NCBI RefSeq assembly: GCF_004364315.1
Contig: NZ_SOBR01000001.1
Coordinates: 186,001 to 250,000, forward strand
Origin: Chromohalobacter marismortui
GTDB lineage: Bacteria > Pseudomonadota > Gammaproteobacteria > Pseudomonadales > Halomonadaceae
Reading direction: 5' to 3'
DNA length: 64,000 nucleotides
Part shown: positions 9,252 through 19,635 of the stretch, in pieces
How positions within the stretch are numbered: the first letter of the stretch is position 1
How the letters are laid out: every line of letters begins with the position of its first letter
The notes under the pieces: generated by a model
The model's input: the letters and a program-made list of their open reading frames with translations, nothing else
Database searches by the model: none
What the model was told of the DNA's origin: nothing
Translations under genes and position numbers: made by a program

Positions 9252-10613
9252 ATGGCTTGGAACGAGCCTGGTGGTGGAAATCAGCAGGACCCGTGGAGCG
9301 GCGGCGGTGGTCGCCGCGGCAGCGGCGGGGGCAATGGAGGCAATAACCAAGGCCCGCCGGACCTCGACGAGGCGCTGAAGAAGTTTCAGGACAAGCTGAA
9401 GCGCATGATGGGTAAGCACGGTAAGCGTGGCGGCGATGACAACGGCGGCTCATCTGGCGGCAAGGGGAATCCCTTCATACTGCCGGGTGTACTGGTGATC
9501 ATCGCGCTGCTCATTTGGGCTGGCTCAGGGTTTTACGTGGTGGATCAGTCCGAGCGTGGCGTGGTGCTACGTCTTGGCAAATACCACGATACGGTCGAGC
9601 CCGGCTTGCACTGGAATCCGACGTTCGTCGATCAGGTAACGATGGTCAATGTGACGGAAGTACGTTCTTTCAGTCAGACATCCTCCATGTTGACCAGTGA
9701 TACCAACATCGTGACGGTGCGCTTGTCGGTACAGTATCAAGTGTCGAATCCGCGTAATTACGTACTCAATGTGCGGGATCCCGAACAAAGCTTGCGTAAT
9801 GCGCTGGATGCCACGTTACGGCATGTGGTGGGTGCAAGCGGCATGCAGAACGTCTTGACAAGTACCAACGAAGTCGACGAGGTCAAGGAGATTGATAAGG
9901 GGGGAGATGTGCCGGATATCCCGGCGGATGTGACGGACCCCGGCGAGTTGCCGATCATCACCATGACGCCACCAGTACCCGACTCCTTGCTCAGTGGCCG
10001 TGAAGAGCTGGGTCCGGAGGTCGCCAAGCGTTTGCAGGCAACATTGAACGCTTATGGATTGGGGCTGGACCTGCAGGCGGTCAATCTCGAGAGTACGCAA
10101 GCGCCGGAAGCTGTGCAGGATGCCGTGGATGACGTGATTCGTTCACGCGAAGATCGCCAGCGATTGATCAACGAAGCGCTCGCTTACGATAATGCCCTGC
10201 AACCACGTACCGAAGGTGAGGCCCAGCGCATCATCGAGGAAGCCACCGGCTATCGCAAGGCCGTCGTCGCCAAGGCCCAGGGTGAAACCAGCCGCTTCCT
10301 TGCCGTGCTGGAAGAGTATCAGCAGGCACCTGATGTCACGCGTCAACGCCTCTATCTGGATACGATAAGCGAGGTGCTGGGCAAGAATCGCAAGGCATTG
10401 GTAGACATGGGGTCGCAAAACAATTCCATGATTTATCTCCCGCTGGATCAGCTTCGCCAGTCGAGCTCGACGAGTGGCACTAACGCCGATAAGCAGCAAC
10501 AGATGCAGGCATTGGACTCGGTATCCCAGCAGGTTCAAAACGAGCCTCTGTCCGGTAGCGATAGCAGCAGCAGCGGACGTCAATCGGACGGAATTATGCG
10601 GGAGGGCCGTTGA
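9252..10613 (+). CDS. hflK: HflK, regulator of the FtsH protease
   Basis: HflK and HflC form a membrane SPFH (band 7) cage around FtsH on the periplasmic side. The 453-residue product has a Gly/Asn-rich cytoplasmic tail (residues 1-75), a single membrane segment (LVIIALLIWAGSGFYVV), then the SPFH domain (QSERGVVLRLGKY onward) and a helical region with the conserved ARGE-like GEAQRIIEEA. A Gln/Ser-rich tail ends it. The start is ATG 9252, behind GGAG (9241-9244); an upstream open stretch lies inside hflX and is ignored. An acidic insertion (about residues 205-245, KEIDKGGDVPD onward) is longer than I expect from E. coli HflK. Confidence 0.94.
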   Translation: MAWNEPGGGNQQDPWSGGGGRRGSGGGNGGNNQGPPDLDEALKKFQDKLKRMMGKHGKRGGDDNGGSSGGKGNPFILPGVLVIIALLIWAGSGFYVVDQSERGVVLRLGKYHDTVEPGLHWNPTFVDQVTMVNVTEVRSFSQTSSMLTSDTNIVTVRLSVQYQVSNPRNYVLNVRDPEQSLRNALDATLRHVVGASGMQNVLTSTNEVDEVKEIDKGGDVPDIPADVTDPGELPIITMTPPVPDSLLSGREELGPEVAKRLQATLNAYGLGLDLQAVNLESTQAPEAVQDAVDDVIRSREDRQRLINEALAYDNALQPRTEGEAQRIIEEATGYRKAVVAKAQGETSRFLAVLEEYQQAPDVTRQRLYLDTISEVLGKNRKALVDMGSQNNSMIYLPLDQLRQSSSTSGTNADKQQQMQALDSVSQQVQNEPLSGSDSSSSGRQSDGIMREGR

Positions 10614-10615
10614 TC

Positions 10616-11539
10616 ATGGTTAACAATCGAGCCTTAGGAATCGTTGCAGTATTGGCCGTAGGTGCCTGGCTTGCGAGCGCTAGCCTGTACGTGGTGACCG
10701 AAACGCAGCGTGCCATCAAGCTGCGTTTCGGCGAGGTTGTCGAAACCGATATCCAGCCGGGCTTGCACTTCAAGTGGCCGGTGCTCAATACCGTGCGGTT
10801 TTTCGATGCGCGGGTGCAGACACTGGAAAGCAAGGAAAGTCGTTTCCTGACGGCGCGCCGCAATGCCTTGATTGTCGATTCCTATGTCAAATGGCAGGTC
10901 GTCAATCCGAGCCTTTTCTATGAGGCGACGCGAGGCAACATGGCGCGGGCTGAAAGCATTATCGAGCCGCGTGTCGAGGAAAGCCTGCGTAATGCGTTCG
11001 GCAGCCGCGAAGTGAGCAACATCATTAGCGAAGACCGCAACGAAATGCTGCACAAACCTCAGCAGCGTCTCAATGAAGAGCTTCGTGAAGAAGTGGGTGT
11101 TGCGATATTGGATATTCGCTTGAAGCGTGTTGAATTGCCCAAAGAAGTACGGCAGGCGGTTTTCGAGCGCATGCGGACCGAACGCTACGCCGAAGCACGT
11201 CAGTATCGTGCGCAAGGCAAGGAACAAGCCGAGCGGATTCGCGCACGGGCGGATCGTGAGCGTCAGGTCAAGCTGGCGGAAGCACGTGAAAAAGCGGAAA
11301 CCCTGCGTGGCCAAGGGGATGCCAAAGCTGCGCAGATATACGCGAATGCCTATCAGCAGAATGAAAGTTTCTTCAACTTCTATCGTTCGCTTGAAGCCTA
11401 TCGCAACAGCTTCGACAAGGGCGACGACATGCTGGTGCTGAGCCCGGATAGCGAGTTCTTCCGCTATTTCCGGTCAGCGGATGGGCGTGATGACAACGTT
11501 GGCGAAGCGGGCGCCGCCGCTACGGGCAGCGCCGAGTAG
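10616..11539 (+). CDS. hflC: HflC, regulator of the FtsH protease
   Basis: Partner of HflK in the membrane SPFH complex. The 307-residue product has one N-terminal membrane segment (residues 6-24), the SPFH domain with ETQRAIKLRFGEV, and the diagnostic helical segment ERMRTERYAEARQYRAQGKEQ. ATG 10616 is preferred because GGGAGG (10600-10605) lies ten bases before it; a TTG at 10610 overlapping the hflK stop is in frame but too close to that site. A strong terminator follows 70 bases after the stop, so hflC probably ends the hfq-hflX-hflK-hflC transcript. Confidence 0.94.
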   Translation: MVNNRALGIVAVLAVGAWLASASLYVVTETQRAIKLRFGEVVETDIQPGLHFKWPVLNTVRFFDARVQTLESKESRFLTARRNALIVDSYVKWQVVNPSLFYEATRGNMARAESIIEPRVEESLRNAFGSREVSNIISEDRNEMLHKPQQRLNEELREEVGVAILDIRLKRVELPKEVRQAVFERMRTERYAEARQYRAQGKEQAERIRARADRERQVKLAEAREKAETLRGQGDAKAAQIYANAYQQNESFFNFYRSLEAYRNSFDKGDDMLVLSPDSEFFRYFRSADGRDDNVGEAGAAATGSAE

Positions 11540-11548
11540 GTCGAAACT

Positions 11549-11588
11549 GGCCTCCGGGGGCAATCCCGCCGGGGTACATCCGGAGGCC
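11549..11588. repeat. Perfect 9-bp inverted repeat downstream of hflC
   Basis: GGCCTCCGG at 11549-11557 is matched by CCGGAGGCC at 11580-11588, with a 22-base G+C-rich loop that can itself pair partly (GGGGCAA/CCGCCGGGG). It begins ten bases after the hflC stop and precedes the terminator at 11609. It may protect the 3' end of the hflC message or be a palindromic repeat unit; no T-run follows it. Confidence 0.55.
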
Positions 11589-11608
11589 AAACGTGATAGA
11601 CTCTTGAC

Positions 11609-11631
11609 ACCGGGCGCCGCCCGGTTTTTTT
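11609..11631 (+). terminator. Rho-independent terminator after hflC
   Basis: Stem ACCGGGC (11609-11615) / GCCCGGT (11619-11625) with loop GCC, followed by an uninterrupted run of seven T (11625-11631). It separates the hfl operon from hisZ, whose start is 138 bases further on. Confidence 0.88.
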
Positions 11632-11769
11632 GTGGCCCATACGCGAGTATCGATGCCTTTGCAGCAGCGATTCGTGATGGGCCGATGCGTTTCCGGTATA
11701 ACGTGACAGCGCCGTCTCGTCCTCAACCGACGATGCCACTACGCCACTCATTTCTGGCAGGACCGAAAA

Positions 11770-12951
11770 ATGACCATCGCTGACCGCTGGCTGCTTCCCG
11801 ACGGAATGGATGAAGTGCTTCCGCCTCAGGCGACGCGCATGGAGCATCTGCGCCGTGCATTGCTCGATCTGTACGATCGCTGGGGGTATGACCTGGTGAT
11901 TCCCCCGGCGGTCGAGTTTCTCGACTCGCTGTTGACCGGCACGGGCACCGATCTCGATCTGCAGACGTTCAAGCTCACCGATCAGCTTTCCGGGCGGATG
12001 ATGGGCGCCAGCGCGGATGTGACGCCCCAGGTGGCGCGTATGGATGCGCATTCGTTGAAACGCAGCGGGCCGGCACGGCTGTGTTACTGCACCACCGTTT
12101 TGCGCGCCAAGGCCGACAAGCATCAGGGCGGGCGCAGTCCGATCCAGGTCGGCGTGGAACTCTTTGGCCATGCCGGATTGGACGCGGATATCGAAGTATT
12201 GCGATTGGCGCTGACGGGGCTGGAAGTGTCAGGGGCCGGCGAAATGCATCTGGCGCTCAGCCATATCGGCATCTATCGTGCCTTGGTGCATGCGGCGGCA
12301 TTGAGTGACGACAGCGAGCATGCGCTGTTCGAGGCGATCGAGCGCAAGGCGTTCAACGATGTCGATGCCTTGGTGGCGCGGGATGTGCACGATCCTGCAC
12401 TCGCCGAGATGCTGCAAACCCTGCCGCGCCTTTACGGTGGGCAAGATGTGCTCGACCAGGCCCGTGAAGCCTTTGCGGGGGCTCCGCCTGCGGTCGCGGC
12501 GGCGCTGGATGAGTTGCAGGCGTTGTGCCGTGCCGTGACGTCCAACCATCTCAGCGCCGAGGTCTATATCGACTTGGCCGAATTGCGTGGATATCAGTAT
12601 CACACGGGCATGGTGTTCGCGGCTTATGTTCCCGGTTATGGTCAGGCCCTGGCCAAGGGAGGGCGTTACGACGATACCGGTCGCGCCTTCGGTCGAGCGA
12701 GGCCGGCGACGGGATTCTCCATGGATCTCAAGCTGTTGGCCTCGCTCGTCGAGAGTGGCCCGCGGGGCGATGCCATTTGGGCGCCGGCCGACGATGATGC
12801 CACGCTTACTCAGACGATTGCACGCCTGCGTGCGTCCGGTGAACGGGTCATTCAGGCGCTGCCCGGTCAGCGTGTAGGGCCCCGCGAACAGCGTTGCGAC
12901 CGACAGCTAGTGAAGACCAATGACGAATGGCGGGTCGAACAGCTCGCGTAA
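11770..12951 (+). CDS. hisZ: ATP phosphoribosyltransferase regulatory subunit HisZ
   Basis: HisZ is a catalytically inactive histidyl-tRNA synthetase paralogue that forms the first enzyme of histidine synthesis together with short-form HisG. The 393-residue product shows the class II synthetase-like core (LPDGMDEVLPPQA, DVTPQVARMD, QVGVELFGHAG, AKGGRYDD) but lacks the C-terminal anticodon domain of HisS. ATG 11770 follows CAGGACCGAAAA. Its position just before purA matches pseudomonads and other Oceanospirillales-type genomes. The 138-base leader after the terminator must hold its promoter; TATAAC at 11697-11702 is a possible -10 without a convincing -35. Confidence 0.93.
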   Translation: MTIADRWLLPDGMDEVLPPQATRMEHLRRALLDLYDRWGYDLVIPPAVEFLDSLLTGTGTDLDLQTFKLTDQLSGRMMGASADVTPQVARMDAHSLKRSGPARLCYCTTVLRAKADKHQGGRSPIQVGVELFGHAGLDADIEVLRLALTGLEVSGAGEMHLALSHIGIYRALVHAAALSDDSEHALFEAIERKAFNDVDALVARDVHDPALAEMLQTLPRLYGGQDVLDQAREAFAGAPPAVAAALDELQALCRAVTSNHLSAEVYIDLAELRGYQYHTGMVFAAYVPGYGQALAKGGRYDDTGRAFGRARPATGFSMDLKLLASLVESGPRGDAIWAPADDDATLTQTIARLRASGERVIQALPGQRVGPREQRCDRQLVKTNDEWRVEQLA

Positions 12952-14280
<1,329 letters not shown>

Positions 14281-14308
14281 ATGCGCAGCGGTTGTCTCCG
14301 CTGATTGG

Positions 14309-14347
14309 AAACGCCCGATCGGTTCTGAACGGCCGAGTGGGCGTTTT
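14309..14347 (+). terminator. Rho-independent terminator after purA
   Basis: AAACGCCC (14309-14316) pairs with GGGCGTTT (14339-14346), with additional partial pairing inside (GATCGG/CGGCC) and a short T-run. It lies 29 bases past the purA stop. Confidence 0.75.
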
Positions 14348-14400
14348 CGGGTCGGGCTTTGGCTTTTAAAAGCCGCGTTTGCCGCCCTGGCCATGACAAC

Positions 14401-14432
14401 AAAAGGCTCGCACCGTGACCGGCGCGAGCCTT
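14401..14432 (-). terminator. Terminator after the sodium:solute symporter gene
   Basis: Perfect ten-base arms AAAGGCTCGC (14401-14410) and GCGAGCCTTT (14423-14432), loop of 12. On the minus strand the hairpin is followed by GTTGT after TTT, so it fits the end of the symporter gene; it could also act as a second stop for purA. Confidence 0.75.
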
Positions 14433-14457
14433 TTGCATTGTATGGCGGGAGAGCCGT

Positions 14458-16053
14458 TTAGCCGGCGAACGCGGCATAGATGGCGATGACGCACAGCACC
14501 AGCAGCAGGCCCACGGGCCAGGCGCCTTTCCAGGGCGTCAGATCGACGGCCTCGGCGTCCTGGTGGACCCACTTGGTTTCGCGTGGGCAGACTTGGCCGA
14601 TGATCAGCATGATGGCGATCAGCAACACGAAGACGCCCGCCACGAAGTGATACTGGTTGGTGATATCGAGAATCTTGTTGAAGGGCGGGATGAAATACCC
14701 GGCCGCGATCAACAGGCAACCTGCGACCAAGCCGACCTTGGCGGCCATCGCGGGCACGCGCTTGGTGAGCAAGCCGACCAGCACTACCGCCAGGATGGGG
14801 ATGAAGTAAATCGCGTTCATCGTTTGCAAGTAGCTGAACAAGCTTTCCTGACCCGCCAGCAATGGGGCGATGATCATGGCGGCAATGGCCATGATCCAAC
14901 CGAAGATCTTGCCTGACTTGACCACTTGCTCTTCGGTGGCATCTTTCTTGATCACGCCCTTGTAGATGCCCAGGCTGAACAGCGTCGTCGTGCTGTTGAG
15001 CGCCGAGTTGAACGACGACAGGATGGCGCCGACCATTACCGCGGCGAAGAAGCCGGTCAGATAAGGTGGCAGGACATCGAACACCAGATGCCCGTAGGCC
15101 TTATCGGCCTGGATGCCCTGATCGGCATACATGTGGTATGCGATGATACCCGGCAGTACGAGGTAAAGGGGGCCAAGAAGCTTGAAGAACCCCGTCAGCA
15201 GAACGCCTTTCTGGCCTTCGGCGAGGCTTTTGGCAGCGAATGTGCGCTGAATGATTTGCTGGTTGGTCGTCCAGTAGAAGAGGTTGATCAGGAAAACCCC
15301 GGTAAACAGCGTGGCGAACGGAACGGCTTGGTCTTCGCGTCCCATAGAGTTGAACATCTCGGGATGCTGGTTATTGAGGATATTCCAACCGGCCATGATG
15401 CCTTTGCCATCGCTGACGGCATTGAGAGCGAAGAACACGATCAAGAAGCCGCCGATGAGTAGCCCCACGCCATTGAGCGTATCGGACACCGCGACCGTGC
15501 GTAGTCCCCCGAAGAGTGCATAGACGGCACCGATCAGACCCACGACCCACACGGTTGCCCACAGCAGCAAACCGCTCGACTCGATGCCGGTCAGTCCTTG
15601 CAGGTCGAGCATGCCCTGCAAGCCGATGGCGCCTGAATAGAGCACGATGGGCAACAGGATGACCGCGTAGGCGATCAGGAAGATGATATTGCAGATCAGC
15701 TGCGTACCACGGTCGAAGCGGATTTCCAGCAGTTGTGGCACGGTGGCGATACCGCTGCGCAGGAATCTCGGGAGGAAGAACAAGGCCAAGAGTACTAGCG
15801 CGATGACGGCGACGACCTCCCAGGCCATGACACTTAGCCCATCGGTAAAGGCTGCGCCATTGAGCCCCACCATTTGCTCGGTGGACAGGTTGGTCATCAG
15901 CAGTGAGCCGGCGATTAATGGAAAGGTCAAGCTCCGGCCGGCCAGGAAGTAACCGCGAGTACTCTGCAAATCGTCTCGGCGCGTGATCAACCAGGTGATC
16001 AACGCGACGAGCCCCGTGAAGAAAAGAAACGAGATCAACGTCAGGGCATGCAT
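14458..16053 (-). CDS. Sodium:solute symporter (SSS family, YidK/SglT-like)
   Basis: Inner-membrane secondary transporter that uses a sodium gradient to import a solute. The 531-residue product is hydrophobic throughout with about 13-14 membrane segments. Near the N-terminus it has RGYFLAGRSLTFP and NLSTEQMVGLNG, the latter characteristic of the sugar-type branch (E. coli YidK, Vibrio SGLT) rather than PutP or PanF. The C-terminal WKGAWPVGLLL matches the end of that branch. The substrate cannot be told from sequence; a sugar or polyol is the family guess. It is transcribed alone, has a terminator at 14401-14432, and a palindromic operator-like site 140 bases upstream. Confidence 0.88.
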   Translation of the reverse strand: MHALTLISFLFFTGLVALITWLITRRDDLQSTRGYFLAGRSLTFPLIAGSLLMTNLSTEQMVGLNGAAFTDGLSVMAWEVVAVIALVLLALFFLPRFLRSGIATVPQLLEIRFDRGTQLICNIIFLIAYAVILLPIVLYSGAIGLQGMLDLQGLTGIESSGLLLWATVWVVGLIGAVYALFGGLRTVAVSDTLNGVGLLIGGFLIVFFALNAVSDGKGIMAGWNILNNQHPEMFNSMGREDQAVPFATLFTGVFLINLFYWTTNQQIIQRTFAAKSLAEGQKGVLLTGFFKLLGPLYLVLPGIIAYHMYADQGIQADKAYGHLVFDVLPPYLTGFFAAVMVGAILSSFNSALNSTTTLFSLGIYKGVIKKDATEEQVVKSGKIFGWIMAIAAMIIAPLLAGQESLFSYLQTMNAIYFIPILAVVLVGLLTKRVPAMAAKVGLVAGCLLIAAGYFIPPFNKILDITNQYHFVAGVFVLLIAIMLIIGQVCPRETKWVHQDAEAVDLTPWKGAWPVGLLLVLCVIAIYAAFAG

Positions 16054-16192
16054 GGAATAGGCATCCTTGGGCGCTCATGAATCATGGTCGTGGCGATTGA
16101 AAGCCGGCGCCATGCGCCCGGGGCATGTCGTCGGTCTTCAAGGACACGACCGCGTCGATAACACTATCGTGGGACGAATTTTAGCCAGCGAA

Positions 16193-16205
16193 TGGTAAAC
16201 TACCA
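16193..16205. promoter_or_regulatory. Operator-like palindrome upstream of symporter gene
   Basis: TGGTA-AAC-TACCA is a perfect 5+5 dyad. TGGT-N-ACCA half-sites are the known pattern for FadR-subfamily GntR regulators such as UxuR and ExuR. It lies 140 bases before the symporter start, with no other gene between. No GntR gene of that subfamily is next door, so the assignment is an inference. Confidence 0.45.
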
Positions 16206-16252
16206 TACTCCATTTGTCTGACATTGATTGACGAATGTCTGCGTGACTCGAT

Positions 16253-17782
16253 TCATGAATCATCTTTCTGCCTCTGACAGGCGTGGTTCAAGGAGACGAA
16301 TATCGCGTCTCGCCAGTGGTACAGCGTGTACCAGCCACGTTCCAGAAGAGGCTGTAGGGTGTTGCAGTGAGTGGCGAATCGCTCGCGAATGTCGTGATCG
16401 CCATTGAACGCGTAGCGTGGCGGCAAGCCCAGTCGATAGAGGTTCTGATAGCCCCACCAGAAGCCATTATCGAGGTAACTCCTGAGTAACTCCTCGATGA
16501 TGGGAAACGCCCGCGCAGTATTGTCGGCACCGTTACTGAGCGGCAGTGTGCCGAACACGATAAGAGGACCGTGTGCTTCCAGCCGTCGCAGGTCGTCCAC
16601 CAACTGGCGTGACACGCTTTCCTCGAACGCTTTCTGGCTGCTTTGGGCATTGCCATAGGCGTAGGTGATGACCGTGGCCCCGCCTAACGTGACAATCAGG
16701 AGGGCGGCGCCGAGCCGATGCCATCCGTGCTGTGAGCATGTGGTGACTGCGCAAAAGAGCGCACCGGCACACAAGGCGCCGAACCCGATGAAGGTGCGTG
16801 GACGCCAGAGAGGATCTTCGAGCGCTGCCACGATGCCGAGTGCGCCAAGGGGCAGCAGCAACACGATGACGAGCATGAGCAACAGCCGCCATGGTCGTGC
16901 AAGGGAGCGCGTGGCGCGTGGTGGGGCCAGGGTGCCTAGAAGGATGCCGGCCAGTGCGATCAGAACGATGATCGATAGCCCCCACCATGGCGCTCCAGCG
17001 AGTGTCCTGGCCGCATAGCGCCAGAAGATCAGCGTGTTCTCGAAAATGTGCACGGGCAATGTAGACGGTGCGGCCATCTGGCTGTGCGAGAGGCTATAGC
17101 CACCGGCGAGCCACCACCCCGAGATCCCTTTGTAACCCAGGAGCGTGATGGCGCCGACCATCAACAAGCCGATGTGACGTCGCCCCTGCACGTTGCCGTG
17201 GGTCGCCAGGCTGAGCAGGGCATGGAAGGCAAGCAGCACGAAATAAACGCTCACCGCCGCCTGGTAGAAACATAAACTGGCGAATAGGCTGACTGACGCC
17301 AGCGTCATGCTCTTGATCGGCATCGGGCCCATGCCGGCGGCGAGTGCCAACCCGGCGCAACTGACGGAGAGCGCCATGGGCAAGGCATCGAACTGGTAGG
17401 AAAGGTTCTGCAGGAAGAAGGGCTGTAGCACCAGCAGCGCCATCGCAAGCCACGCGTGGTCATCGTTAAATTCTGCAAAAGCGTGACGCAACGCAATGAG
17501 TGTCGTCGCCACGGCGGCCAATCCCAGCCATAAAGGAAGTGGCGCCAGGTCGACCACGCGCGGGCCCAGATTGAGGGCGATCATGACGGCATCGGCAAGA
17601 GGCCGCGCGTTCGAGGTCCAGCCAAGGTCGCCGTGCATGCTGCGCCAGATATCGTCGAGATAGAGGCGATCGGCGGCCACGATCGGGTAAGTGGCCAGCA
17701 CAAGACCTATGAAGACCCCCATCCATCGCCGGATATCGGGAGCAGGCGTATGAGAGGAAGGTGGCATTGACGAGATCGACAT
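16253..17782 (-). CDS. GtrII-type membrane glucosyltransferase
   Basis: Polytopic membrane protein of 509 residues that resembles the Glucos_trans_II (GtrII) family, which transfers glucose from undecaprenyl-phosphate-glucose to an envelope glycan in the periplasm. The key evidence is the first periplasmic loop: RLYLDDIWRSMHG followed by GWTSNARPLAD, matching the family pattern of acidic residues, Arg and GRPL. About 10-11 hydrophobic segments and a soluble C-terminal domain (from about residue 400) follow. ATG 17782 is chosen over a TTG 45 bases upstream that has no ribosome site. It diverges from opgG over 248 bases, so its acceptor could be the periplasmic glucan; that is inference. No gtrA or gtrB flippase partner is nearby. 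Confidence 0.68.
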   Translation of the reverse strand: MSISSMPPSSHTPAPDIRRWMGVFIGLVLATYPIVAADRLYLDDIWRSMHGDLGWTSNARPLADAVMIALNLGPRVVDLAPLPLWLGLAAVATTLIALRHAFAEFNDDHAWLAMALLVLQPFFLQNLSYQFDALPMALSVSCAGLALAAGMGPMPIKSMTLASVSLFASLCFYQAAVSVYFVLLAFHALLSLATHGNVQGRRHIGLLMVGAITLLGYKGISGWWLAGGYSLSHSQMAAPSTLPVHIFENTLIFWRYAARTLAGAPWWGLSIIVLIALAGILLGTLAPPRATRSLARPWRLLLMLVIVLLLPLGALGIVAALEDPLWRPRTFIGFGALCAGALFCAVTTCSQHGWHRLGAALLIVTLGGATVITYAYGNAQSSQKAFEESVSRQLVDDLRRLEAHGPLIVFGTLPLSNGADNTARAFPIIEELLRSYLDNGFWWGYQNLYRLGLPPRYAFNGDHDIRERFATHCNTLQPLLERGWYTLYHWRDAIFVSLNHACQRQKDDS

Positions 17783-18030
17783 CAGGTACTCTTCATCGGT
17801 GTATAGGCGCGTGGAATGTGACGACAATGCTACCGGTGGGCTCCCTTCATGCCCTTCGTGATGCTAAGCTCTTGTACCAATGGAGCATGGAGTGCTTCTC
17901 GTCTCCGCAATCTGCGTCTCCTCTGAAACTTTCATCTTCGTTGGGTGTACTGCATACACTAGCGTGTCCAGCTGAAGAATGTGACGTAAAGGGGTAGCTT
18001 GCCCCTGAAAAGCCGCAAGGGAGTAGTAAT

Positions 18031-19635
18031 GTGAGTGTACCGAATCGACATTTCTCGACGACAAGTGTGGTGTGCCGCTTCCGCTGGCCCTTGGTAGGCA
18101 TACTGGGCATATGGTTGATCGTGGCGGCGCAGGCTTGTTTCGCTTTCGGATTCGAAGATGTAGCGAAGAAGGCGGAAAAGCTCGCCGGTCAAGGCTACCA
18201 GGCACCGGAATCGAATCTGCCGGAATCGCTGCGTACGCTTGAATATGCCGATTATGCCCAGATTCAGACCAAGGATGAGAGCATGCTATGGCAGGGCGAG
18301 AACCTGCCTTTCAATCTGGCTTTTTTCCACGAGGGGATGCATTTCGATAGCGCCGTGACATTGCATACCGTGGTCAACGGCGAGGTCCAGGATCTTTCCT
18401 TCAACCCCGATGACTTCGATTACGGCAGTCTCGACATTCCCAAGGAAGACTTGAAAGGCTTGGGCTTTTCGGGCTTCAAGGTGCTCAATGCCATCAATAG
18501 TGAGAACAAGATGGATGAGGTCATGGCGTTCCAAGGCGCGAGCTACTTTCGCGCGCTCGGACGTCATCAAGTCTATGGTACGTCGGGGCGTGGGTTGGCG
18601 ATCGACACCGCACTCCCAAGTGGCGAGGAATTCCCCACCTTTCGTGAATTCTGGATCGTCAAGCCGAAGCCTGACAGTCAGTATCTGACCATTTTTGCAC
18701 TGCTCGATTCGCCGAGTTTGACGGGCGCCTACCGTTATGTCCTGCGCCCTGGGGAAGACACCGTCGTCGATGTGACATCGCGTCTTTTCATGCGCAATGC
18801 CGTGGAGAAGCTGGGCGTGGCACCGTTGACCAGCATGTATCTGTATGGACCCGCACAGCCGACGGACACGCTCAACTATCGACCGGCGATTCATGATTCC
18901 AATGGCCTGCTGGTGCATGACGGAGGTGATGCCACCGATGCGAACAAGGGAGAATGGACATGGCGTCCGCTCGCCAATCCCAAGAACCTGATGATCGAGG
19001 AACAGAGTGTCGCCTCTCTCAAAGGCTTCGGGTTGCTGCAACGCAGTCATGATTTCCACGATTACGAGGACCTGGTGGATCGCTATGATCGTCGACCCAG
19101 CGTCTGGATTGAACCCCAGGGCGACTGGGGCAAGGGAACGGTCGAGTTGATCCAAATCCCGACGCCCGATGAAACCAACGACAATATCGTGGCGATGTGG
19201 AAACCGGCGGGCACGCCGAAGGCCGGTGAGAGTCTCCAATTCGATTATCGCATGTACTGGACGACACACGAGGCCAAGTTCTACTCCCCCAACCTGTCAT
19301 GGGTCGATCAGACCCGTCGCTCGCGGGGTGAGGTCCGCAAGGATAACCTGGTGCGCGAACCCGATGGTTCGCTGGCGTTTGTGATCGATGTCAAGGGGCC
19401 GGGGCTGGAAGCACTGGAAGATGGTGCCAACGTGCAGGTCGATGCGACTGTCGGTGATAAAGGCGAGCTGGTCGCAAGTCGTGCGGTGCCCAACAAGGCC
19501 GTGGGGGGATGGCGTATTTTCCTGCGCGTCAAGCGTGGCAACGCCAGTCAAGCGACGGATATAAACGTTTTCCTCAAGGACGGCGACAAGCGACTGTCCG
19601 AAACCTGGCATTATCGGCTTCCCGCCAATGGCTGA
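18031..19635 (+). CDS. opgG: Periplasmic glucan biosynthesis protein OpgG
   Basis: OpgG is a periplasmic protein needed to make branched osmoregulated periplasmic glucans, acting on the linear chain made by OpgH. It begins at GTG 18031, seven bases after AAGGGAG. The signal sequence has a basic start, a hydrophobic core ([18 protein letters not shown]) and a likely cut after FAF. The mature part starts with [17 protein letters not shown] and contains [17 protein letters not shown] and [12 protein letters not shown], all typical of the OpgG/OpgD family. Length 534 residues is normal. It overlaps opgH by eight bases, so the pair is one transcriptional unit. Confidence 0.95.
   Translation: MSVPNRHFSTTSVVCRFRWPLVGILGIWLIVAAQACFAFGFEDVAKKAEKLAGQGYQAPESNLPESLRTLEYADYAQIQTKDESMLWQGENLPFNLAFFHEGMHFDSAVTLHTVVNGEVQDLSFNPDDFDYGSLDIPKEDLKGLGFSGFKVLNAINSENKMDEVMAFQGASYFRALGRHQVYGTSGRGLAIDTALPSGEEFPTFREFWIVKPKPDSQYLTIFALLDSPSLTGAYRYVLRPGEDTVVDVTSRLFMRNAVEKLGVAPLTSMYLYGPAQPTDTLNYRPAIHDSNGLLVHDGGDATDANKGEWTWRPLANPKNLMIEEQSVASLKGFGLLQRSHDFHDYEDLVDRYDRRPSVWIEPQGDWGKGTVELIQIPTPDETNDNIVAMWKPAGTPKAGESLQFDYRMYWTTHEAKFYSPNLSWVDQTRRSRGEVRKDNLVREPDGSLAFVIDVKGPGLEALEDGANVQVDATVGDKGELVASRAVPNKAVGGWRIFLRVKRGNASQATDINVFLKDGDKRLSETWHYRLPANG

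Noticed and set aside
11697-11702. TATAAC as the hisZ -10 element
   Set aside because: No acceptable -35 hexamer lies 16-18 bases upstream, so I mention it only under hisZ.
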